Assembly: GCA_905221605.1 (NCBI GenBank)
Contig: CAJNDS010002696.1
Span: forward strand, 1 to 64,000
DNA length: 64,000 bases
Origin: Symbiodinium natans
Taxonomy: Eukaryota; Sar; Dinophyceae; Suessiales; Symbiodiniaceae
Reading direction: 5' to 3'
Positions 1 through 7,408 of this stretch are shown one piece after another. The notes beneath the pieces are model-generated. The model was given only the letters and a program-made list of their open reading frames with translations, did no database searches and was not told the DNA's origin. The position numbers and the translations under genes are program-made. Within the stretch, counting starts at the first letter, position 1. Every line of letters begins with the position of its first letter.

Positions 1-1405
1 TTGCACCTTCCGGCTTCTCTTGTGCCATAATAAGGAACAGACTTGGGTCTGCATTGGACCTCTGAAAGCTCATTGCTTGTCCATCCTTTGACACCCAAGA
101 CATGCCTTGAAGACGCTGATCTCGCCACTCCACCCATGCTGCAGGACTTTCGGCCAAACCGTACAAGGCCTTCCTCACAATCCACCGCTCCTCCTTTGTA
201 CAAAGACCCAATTTCACCGCCGCCCTTGGGGGCTGCACCACCACCAGACGCCCTTCTCCTTGCGCCCTATTCATCGGCGCTGTCAGAAAAGCTTTGGAAA
301 TGTCTAAGCCAGCGATGATCCACACCATATATGCTGCGTGCCTCACTTGACATCTGAATGTAGTTGAATCTAAACCAGGAGCGTACAGCGAGTGACGACT
401 GAGGGACCTCGGCCCTTCGTATTCTGTAGCTGCCGTTGACGAAATAAAATTTCCACATGCACAGATACGGGCACGTCGCCTCCCTGTCCCTTGCTTCCGG
501 GTAAACACCACCAGACTGGGCACGTACTCAATCACCGGTGCATTAGGTTCTTCCGTCAATTTGTCCAGCTTTTCTTGAGTTGTTGGTTCCACCACCTCCA
601 ACTCTTTAACCAAAGACGTCACCTCGTCCGACAATGATTCCCTCCACTTTTCCAGCTCTTGCATGGCTTCTTGTGTAGGAATTGTCTTTGTTTGCAGGAA
701 CTCAACCTCCTCTGCTGCCTCAAGCGCGGCATTTTCTTGTACCATTTGCTGAACTTGAGCTGCTTTGACCAAAAACTTCGAGAGCTGTTCCTCGGTTCTT
801 TTTGCTTTAACCAGCCATTCTCTAGTCTCTGATCCTTTTTCGCCATTCGACTCATTGGCCGATCCATGGAACTCGTCCAAAACGCAACATTCCTGTTCAG
901 CAATTAGGCGGCGAATACTCAGATGCTCCTCTAGAGCCCATTGGTGCGCTTCGAACACAGCATAGTCGACTTCCTCCGCAATGTCGTCCAGCGAGGTCTC
1001 TTTCAACGTCATTTTTAACCATTTCCTTTTTTCACCTTCTTCAGCTTGTGGTTCCGGAAGAGGAAACTTACATTGGAGAAGATAGCACCTATCCTTGTAG
1101 CTTAAACGCTCCATAAAAACAGGTGTGTACCCTGTCAAGGATACCCTGTTCCCTTTCCAAGGCATAGGACCATGCAATTTTCTCGGAAAGAACGACATGA
1201 AGTTCCAGTGGATATCAACCAATTTTCCAGGCAAGACTTTCTTCCCATAGGATTGTTCCACCACTTCAGTTCCTTCTTCTAAAGCCTTTTCATCCTCAAC
1301 CCACAGCTGACCATCCTTATAGTCACCAAAGCCACACACATAATTGCAGCAATGCTTTTCATTGTGACTATCCCTATGCAATGATACCGGAGCATTGCAT
1401 GGAGA
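1..1405 (-). CDS. Copia pol: 2OG-Fe(II)-oxygenase-like domain, coiled coil and N-terminal half of reverse transcriptase (partial)
   Basis: An open frame, free of stops by manual translation, runs from about 1400 off the left edge; its codons start at positions equal to 1 mod 3. It opens with NAPVSLHRDSHNEK, where H (1378-1376) and D (1372-1370) form H-x-D. A distal H (1174-1172, in RKLHG) and an R nine residues later (1147-1145, in NRVSLTGY) complete the Fe/2-oxoglutarate signature. The strand YVCGFGDYKDGQLWVE between them is typical of the double-stranded beta-helix fold. Next come about 100 residues rich in E, K and Q (coiled coil), then the RVT_2 start: CACGNF, GLDISKAFLTA with the first catalytic Asp, ALYGLAESPAAW and NADPSLFLI. 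The YxDD motif would lie beyond the edge. The frame joins the upstream integrase ORF by a shift near 1395. Confidence 0.75.
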
Positions 1406-2618
1406 TCTGAAGAGCAGAAAATTTGGCTTCAGGATTGTGGTGCCTCACAAATGATGCAAGGTAACGACATAGCCATGGCCTTCGATGAGTCTCTTTTGTA
1501 ATTCCACACACTCCGCCATGAGTATAATGGCCCAACACCAGAGCTCGCGTACTTGTGCACCAATTGTTGATACCGCCTCTTCGATTCACCCTCTTTGGGT
1601 ATATAATCCCTTCCAAAAGCTCCTCACAGTCCACGTAATCGTACATAGACCTTTCATACATCGATTTGGCTTTTTGTTCTTCCTTTTCCAACTCCTCGGC
1701 AGTCTCACTTTTGCAGACCAAATAAGCATTTTCATGAGGAGAACAGCATGTCGGCCAATACTCATCACCAGGAACATTGTCCTCAACATCTGCATTATCT
1801 TCCGGCTCCCCCAGACCCTGCATGTCATCCTCGAAAATTTCTAAGGGCGGACTCTCCCCCCGCTTGCGAAGCAAGCGCAAGGAGCCCACATGACCACGCA
1901 GTGAAGAGGCCGGGCTTTTTTCCATCAACCGATGGCGAACTGGAGGATCGCGAGGCGGAGGTAAAGGAGGACCTTCCTCATCAGCAAACCGAAGCGCCGG
2001 TTTTTTCCCCTTGAGACGATGCTCTGGAGGAGAAGGTTCCTGTTCTTGTACCACCCCTTCCAGCTCCAATTCAGGCGGTTCCTTTATATTGGAAAAAATC
2101 GTAGTGCAGGGAAATAACACCAGTTCATCCGGATCTTTTGCAGTCCCTTGAGCTTCCACCCAATAACCACCAGGTAGGTCATCGCATGGACCCAAAAGAA
2201 GCGCAGGCTGCGTACGATCGACCCATTGCCGACCTTTCTTTGTTCCATCCGGACCCAGCAACTCCCACGGACGACGTTTGACTTGAATCTGAGCACCAAA
2301 GGGAAGCAATGCTTTGGGGTTTAACCCCAACTCCCTTTCAGCTTTCTGCCACCGTAACATTGACCAATGGCGAGCAGCCAGTGCCCAGTACGCCGGCCCG
2401 AGTCGCGCCTCCTTTAAGAGCGACCTCACACCACGTTTGAATAAACCCACACATGCTTCAGCGCGCCCATTTGTTTGCGGGACTCCAGGATCACCAGTGG
2501 TCCTATATATCAGACGAGTTTCACAAAAGGACCGGAAGCGTGCATTGACAAACTCCCCCGCTCGATCTGAGTGGATTCTCAACACCGGATACCCATGTCT
2601 CTGCAAGCGCACCATCAT
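1374..2618 (-). CDS. Copia pol: integrase core C-terminal part and linker
   Basis: 414 residues. It contains the second and third catalytic residues of the DDE integrase: D18 in RIHSDRAGEF and E54 in PQTNGRAEA, separated by exactly 35 residues (D-x35-E). The first Asp lies in the preceding ORF. The chain continues with a copia integrase C-terminal region (LNPKALLPFGAQIQVK), a Pro/acidic linker and the N-terminal strands of the oxygenase-like fold (HYTHGGVCGITK, FSALQISM). The ATG overlaps the stop of the upstream ORF (ATGA, 2618-2615). In intact elements this is probably one polyprotein, so the break is a frameshift, either by decay or programmed. The final residues before the stop at 1374 are out of frame. 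Confidence 0.85.
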   Translation of the reverse strand: MMVRLQRHGYPVLRIHSDRAGEFVNARFRSFCETRLIYRTTGDPGVPQTNGRAEACVGLFKRGVRSLLKEARLGPAYWALAARHWSMLRWQKAERELGLNPKALLPFGAQIQVKRRPWELLGPDGTKKGRQWVDRTQPALLLGPCDDLPGGYWVEAQGTAKDPDELVLFPCTTIFSNIKEPPELELEGVVQEQEPSPPEHRLKGKKPALRFADEEGPPLPPPRDPPVRHRLMEKSPASSLRGHVGSLRLLRKRGESPPLEIFEDDMQGLGEPEDNADVEDNVPGDEYWPTCCSPHENAYLVCKSETAEELEKEEQKAKSMYERSMYDYVDCEELLEGIIYPKRVNRRGGINNWCTSTRALVLGHYTHGGVCGITKETHRRPWLCRYLASFVRHHNPEAKFSALQISMQCSGIIA

Positions 2619-3691
2619 TCTTTGAACGCCGATAAAACAGTTGTCTGCTGTTTGTCCACAATCGGCTCCACCATAACGAAGTTGATCATACGGACAGGCT
2701 GGGTCAAGTGGTCCTTCAGTTCCTTCCAGGATTTTTCAGAAGCTTGGATTTTCAACACCTCTGCCTCCAGAACTGGCGCAGGTTCCACCGGCGCAGAGTC
2801 TTCCTCCTCGAAGTTAGCGACTGCATCGCCTAACCATTCTCCGACACCAGCACCTTCATCTGCCACCTGATCTTCCACCTCATCCGCATCTTCCTCCTGA
2901 GGGCGACCCACATTGGGATCCAACATTGGAAACTGATACACACCAATAACAGCGTGTCGTGGCTTCTGCTGGTGAGCATCCTTTGAACACTTGTATGGAC
3001 CCGCCAAGTCCAATGATAAAGTGTAAGCATCCCCATGCTTCCGCCTCAAATGGCGACGCTCTTTTCCAGCGGCAGACACACAAATACAAATTTGACAATC
3101 ACGTCTGAAAGGAATATGCCCCCTTAGGCAATGGTCACGGAAAGCTCGCTCCTCAGCTGTCAACCTCCGTAACGTTCCTTCTCGTTCTTCCTTTTTTGAC
3201 ACCATAGTTTCCCGTTCAGCATCGCTCTCATGCAACCATTGTGCCAACCTGTGACGTATTCGTTTAACCAATCCAAACGCCCATCGCGCCCATATGGAGG
3301 ATTGTCCAATACGCTCTTCCAGGGTAGAAGCGAATGTTGCTGACCACGGAACAACCACGCGAACCTGTTCCAACGATTCCCATAGTTCCATATCAGACAC
3401 CAGGAAAGTCGTAGGTTTCACCAGAGCATGTCCCAATGCTCCTTGATCAAAATGTGCAGCGCACATTCCATAACGCTCACAAAACCTTTTTACCTCTGGC
3501 CAACTCCAGAAGGTAGGACTTGAGAACCCTTTCTGAGAACCATCCACCAGATCCTCAGCACTCAAGACCGTTTTGCCGTTCTGAGAGAAATCTTTCCCTA
3601 TGAGTTCAGGGTCCCCAGGACTTTCCATGCCAAAGAAGACAGAACTTCCATTGATGACTTCAGCAGCTCCACACCTTGAATGCACCGCCAC
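2615..3691 (-). CDS. Copia pol: methyltransferase-like region, HHCC zinc site, start of integrase
   Basis: 358 residues read from a GTG at 3691; the frame is open further upstream. Residues 15-110 have FFGMESPGDP and FDQGALGH..VKPTTFLVSD, which resemble the ENP and K-P-T strand motifs of some class I DNA methyltransferases; this is tentative. Residues 187-202 form H-x4-H-x6-C-x2-C (HCLRGHIPFRRDCQIC), the zinc site that precedes copia integrases. D228 in TLSLDLAGPYK is the first integrase Asp. A long acidic insert (about 255-320) separates it from D2. The retropepsin D-S/T-G motif expected between gag and this region is absent. Confidence 0.75.
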   Translation of the reverse strand: MAVHSRCGAAEVINGSSVFFGMESPGDPELIGKDFSQNGKTVLSAEDLVDGSQKGFSSPTFWSWPEVKRFCERYGMCAAHFDQGALGHALVKPTTFLVSDMELWESLEQVRVVVPWSATFASTLEERIGQSSIWARWAFGLVKRIRHRLAQWLHESDAERETMVSKKEEREGTLRRLTAEERAFRDHCLRGHIPFRRDCQICICVSAAGKERRHLRRKHGDAYTLSLDLAGPYKCSKDAHQQKPRHAVIGVYQFPMLDPNVGRPQEEDADEVEDQVADEGAGVGEWLGDAVANFEEEDSAPVEPAPVLEAEVLKIQASEKSWKELKDHLTQPVRMINFVMVEPIVDKQQTTVLSAFKE

Positions 3692-3692
3692 G

Positions 3693-4881
3693 TCATATAG
3701 GAAAAGCGTCTTCAGAGCCGCTTGATGCTGACAGCGCTGATGACAGTTTCATAGATTTCAGCACTTCTAACGCTTCAGCAAGGACCTGATTGGGTGTTGA
3801 TGGTGATGAGGGACTTGCAGAACCTTTCTCCAATCCCGCATTAGCCGTCTCATCTCCTCCTTCAGCCACCTCTGCCTTTTTGGCATTTCCCCATTTCGCA
3901 CCTTTGCCGCCCTTTCCCCCTTTGGGAGAATTCCCTTTAGATCTATTCCTCTCAGGATTTGAGTCCACATTGGAACTTGCACCATCCTTATATGGACACT
4001 GCGGCTGTAGATGGCCAACGGCCCCACCCTCAAAACATCTTCCACGCTCCAGGGAGTCCTTGTCATGGCGAAATTTGCAGCGTGACCCGAACTTGCAACC
4101 TGCTTCTGTCTTCCCATATATCCAACAGAATGGACGTTCACCATCACCGCCGTACCTTTTTCCTTTCCCTTTTCCTTTGTCACCCTCCTCTGTCTCGTCA
4201 CCAGTTCCCTTCTGGGCCTTGTTTAACCTTGCCCTTTTCTTGGCGTCCGAGTCCTGCTTCACCTCTTGATCACCAGCACTATGCAATAGCAGTTCAAACT
4301 CTGCCTGTAACATTTCAGCTAGTTGTGTCGCAGTTTCAGAGGTCGGCGAGTAGTCCACCCCCAATTTCTCCCGAAAGGATGCCACTCTGAAATGAACCGT
4401 AGGGTGTTTTGCCAGCAACGCGGATGATAAACCATCCAATCCCTTGATAAGCAAGGTAGCGTCCGGCTCGGCCGCTCTCAACTCCCTTAATCGGGAACGC
4501 CATTGCGCCCATTGACGCACTCCCTTGATGGCCTCTGAGATCGAGGTTGCTGAAGATGGTTGCGCCAAGAAGTTCAACATTGTGCTGCGCTCATTTGCTC
4601 CACCTGGTTGGTAGACCGTCAGCAATTTGTAGAATATCATCACTGACCCCAACATTCGAGTGGAAACGATCTCGGTCTTCAATCTCTCCGGAATCGCCTG
4701 CAGCAGTAAAGACACCGCTCTCTGCTCCAACAAAACATGCACAGTTCGAACCACCTTGAGCCCTTCCAGCTCAGCCTTGATGCCCAACCTTTCCAGCGGA
4801 GAAACGCTCAACCATTTGGCATACGCCTGATACGCCTTTGAATAGACGCGTTGCCACCACACTCTTCCTGTATCTGTCAGC
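3693..4881 (-). CDS. Copia gag, 3' half (capsid region, CCCH finger, damaged zinc knuckle)
   Basis: The frame is open to an ATG at 4898, but only sequence up to 4881 belongs to the element; the first residues are read from the LINE. The capsid-like part has LLLQAIPERLKTEIV and VYQPGGANERS, typical of copia gag. C258-x9-C268-x5-C274-x3-H278 is a CCCH zinc finger. It is followed by C288-x2-G291-x4-H296-x4-C301, a CCHC knuckle whose second Cys is Gly. A low-complexity KGGKGGK tail follows. The 5' half is at 9661-11039 in the same frame; removing the LINE and one target copy (4791 bp, a multiple of 3) restores continuity. Confidence 0.85.
4870..4881. repeat. Target-site duplication of the LINE, left copy
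   Basis: GTATCTGTCAGC, identical to 9661-9672. It encodes LTDT of copia gag on the minus strand, and the match stops exactly at the gag/LINE junctions. Confidence 0.9.
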
Positions 4882-4913
4882 AAGCCTCCTGGGTTCAAAG
4901 TGCGTAGGGCAAG

Positions 4914-6992
4914 ATGTGGGCGGTAGTACTCTTCGCCATGATATGCTCAGAGGAGCATGCTTCAGTCCGTTTGCGGGCTGAAGCGCCTGCCTTTATTTCC
5001 CAAGCGCACGAATCGCACATGCATCACCCAGCGGCGGTCGGAAGTCCGCCGGGCTTGTCTGAGGCAATGTCAGAACATGCTGAGGCGACCGTTGGTGGGG
5101 TGGTGGTGCCCCCACCTGAAGACTTTTCATTCATAGCAGTTCCTTCTGGAAGAGTCGAAGCCACTAACACCATGTACCTGGATGGATACTGGCAGCGTCG
5201 TGGTAAATGCACGGCGAAACATCAGATTCGCAGGTTTTTCATGAGTGGCGTATGCTATTGGAAGGGACGTAAGATAACATCTTATCAGCAGCTGGCTCAG
5301 ACCTTTGATTCCCAATTGACTGAGCAGGTTTGGAGGCGTCTGGAAATGCAACGTGTTTGGTGGGCTGGTCAGACGCAACTACCTCCTAAAGCACCTCCCC
5401 GTAGATGTTTCCCTGCCAAGCAGTTGAAATGTGTATCATACAATATTTGTTCTGCGCATGGAGAACGCCTGTCGGCTGTTTTGCATAGGTTCTGGCATGC
5501 TGATGTCATTGCGCTGCAGGGCACTCGCTTCCGTGTTAAAGCCCCACCCAAGAATGGCGTGGCGAGAGCAGAGCTTGAGGCCGCTTTGCGATCAGAATGG
5601 GTTTGGGAGAATCATTTCCATGTGGTTTCATGGGGCTACACTGGTGGTGCTCACACCAACAAGTGCGCCGGAGTTCTTATTGCTTTGAACCTTCACACTT
5701 TTTCTGCTTTGCATATTCGTCAGCGCTTTGATCCTACGCATGCTACAGCAGGGAGGTTTGGTGGGCTACGGGTGCAGACTCGTAAAGAAGGCATGGGCAG
5801 CGATTTGTTCTTTGGGGTAGTTTACGCTCCACAGGAACGCGATTCTGCCGAGGGCAGAGATGCTTTCCAACAGGTCCTGCATCAGTCTGTTGCGCGGCTA
5901 CCTGTCCGATGTACAGAGATCTATTTTGGGGATTTCAATGGAGACGTGATTCCTTCCGAATCTTCAGGCATTGGACCTTTGCACGCAGCTTCTGTCTCCA
6001 CAGAGAACAGCTGCCTTATGCAAACCTTGTGTGAGTCAAGACATTTGATGGCAATCAACACATGGAAATCACATGCAGTTGGTTTTGACGATTGGCACGG
6101 TCAAACATACTGGGGTCCTCGGGGTGAAACCAGTCGACCTGACTACGTCCTGATTTCAGCCAGTCAGTTTGCCTCTGTATCTTCAGTTGAAATAGATGGA
6201 CATGCGGGTTTGGCCCTCAAGCCGGGACGTTCTATTGAGATGCAAGATCATGCTCCTCTACGTTTTGTGCTCCGCTACAAGCTCCACTTCTCGCGCAAGC
6301 AGGGACCAGCGCGCACGCGATGGCACTACCGCCTCCTACGCCGCGCCTTGGACGACCCGTCTTTCCGGAAGGTAGCTGTGCAGGAGTTCGAAGGCTGGGC
6401 GTCTGCTCACCAAGATTCTTTAGCGCGTGCGGCTGCATATGCCAGCTCCACTGACGTATGGTCAAAGGTCCAGGCGCACTTTTGCGCTCATGAAGGGCCA
6501 CGGGCTCCATATCTGTCTGTTGAAACTTGGAGGCTCATTCAGCAGCGCAGCGAGCTCCATGAGCTAATTGGTGTCCAAAAGCCCGTTATGGCTTCGGCAG
6601 CTTCGCTACAATTGCTACTGCGAGGGTGGAGTGTGGTCACGCTTTTGTCTCGACTGCAGCGGAATGTGCGAAAAGCGGTGGCTGCTGACCGCAGAGTTGC
6701 TCTTCTGAATCTCACCACGTCTCTGGAAGAAGCTTTTGAACACCAGGACTTCAAGCAAGTTTGGACTCTGGCGCGCCGGATTGCCCGCACGGGCCTTGGT
6801 CCTCGAAGACGTTTCTTTCGCCCCCCAGATGCCACCCCTATTTCCACGGCTGAGTGGGACACATACATGAAGGACACCTTTGATGCTCCGCGAGTGGATA
6901 CGGCTCGTTGCAGGTCAAGCGTGTTCTTACGCGGGCCAAGAATGGTCGAACCACTGTCGAAGGGTCCATGCCGGTTGAAATCTGGAAGCTGA
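4914..6992 (+). CDS. LINE protein, N-terminal region and APE-like endonuclease
   Basis: 692 residues as read. The endonuclease/exonuclease/phosphatase fold spans about 172-460: SYNICSAHGERL (about 174), DVIALQGTRF (about 196-205), FGVVYAP, YFGDFNGD (D340, N342), RPDYVLIS and the closing QDHAPLRF (D445, H446). In active LINE endonucleases the third motif reads QE; here it is QG (G203), so the metal-binding Glu is missing. Residues 465-660 are a linker with basic stretches. The tail after about 6950 is out of frame; the RT continues in the frame of 6908. The start is the first ATG, 32 bp inside the element. Confidence 0.8.
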   Translation: MWAVVLFAMICSEEHASVRLRAEAPAFISQAHESHMHHPAAVGSPPGLSEAMSEHAEATVGGVVVPPPEDFSFIAVPSGRVEATNTMYLDGYWQRRGKCTAKHQIRRFFMSGVCYWKGRKITSYQQLAQTFDSQLTEQVWRRLEMQRVWWAGQTQLPPKAPPRRCFPAKQLKCVSYNICSAHGERLSAVLHRFWHADVIALQGTRFRVKAPPKNGVARAELEAALRSEWVWENHFHVVSWGYTGGAHTNKCAGVLIALNLHTFSALHIRQRFDPTHATAGRFGGLRVQTRKEGMGSDLFFGVVYAPQERDSAEGRDAFQQVLHQSVARLPVRCTEIYFGDFNGDVIPSESSGIGPLHAASVSTENSCLMQTLCESRHLMAINTWKSHAVGFDDWHGQTYWGPRGETSRPDYVLISASQFASVSSVEIDGHAGLALKPGRSIEMQDHAPLRFVLRYKLHFSRKQGPARTRWHYRLLRRALDDPSFRKVAVQEFEGWASAHQDSLARAAAYASSTDVWSKVQAHFCAHEGPRAPYLSVETWRLIQQRSELHELIGVQKPVMASAASLQLLLRGWSVVTLLSRLQRNVRKAVAADRRVALLNLTTSLEEAFEHQDFKQVWTLARRIARTGLGPRRRFFRPPDATPISTAEWDTYMKDTFDAPRVDTARCRSSVFLRGPRMVEPLSKGPCRLKSGS

Positions 6993-7408
6993 TCTATGCT
7001 TTTTGTCCCAAGACGGTCAGATTGATTCACTCGTCGATTGCTGCAGTCGTTGCCAGTACCCGCACACCGCCACTCCAATGGTGCGTGTCGCCATTATGGC
7101 CCGTGGACAAAGGGAATGGCAAGGCCAAGTGTGCAGGCAAACGCCCAGTCAATGGAGTTGACCCTTTTGGTCGTTCGTACTTGGCAGCGAGCTTTGAAGC
7201 TCATGACAGAGGGTCCATTCCTGACTGGGCTTTTGGGTGCGTTCCTGGCAGACGACGAGAAGAACCTATTGCCATCTTAGTCAATCTGAGATATCGTTGC
7301 AGAAGGGCTCGGAGGTCTCATCACTTGGTTTTGCGCGACGCCAAGGGTGCTTTCAGCAACATCCTTTACAGCAGGATCTTCCCCTTCCTCAAGCCCAGCT
7401 GCAGCTAG
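6908..7408 (+). CDS. LINE reverse transcriptase, N-terminal motifs (frame 2 fragment)
   Basis: Carries early RT motifs: PPLQWCVSPLWPVDKGNGKA, CAGKRPVNGVDPFG, DWAFGCVPGRRREEPIAILV and motif A HHLVLRDAKGAFSN with the first catalytic Asp. The useful part begins near 6950 and ends near 7385, where a second frameshift moves the chain into the frame of 7237. Part of one interrupted protein with its neighbours. Confidence 0.75.
   Translation: MQVKRVLTRAKNGRTTVEGSMPVEIWKLIYAFCPKTVRLIHSSIAAVVASTRTPPLQWCVSPLWPVDKGNGKAKCAGKRPVNGVDPFGRSYLAASFEAHDRGSIPDWAFGCVPGRRREEPIAILVNLRYRCRRARRSHHLVLRDAKGAFSNILYSRIFPFLKPSCS

Noticed and set aside
3790-4390. Plus-strand ORFs opposite gag
   Set aside because: Shadows of the gag frame with no domain; Pro/Ser-rich composition follows from the antisense of Gly/Lys codons.
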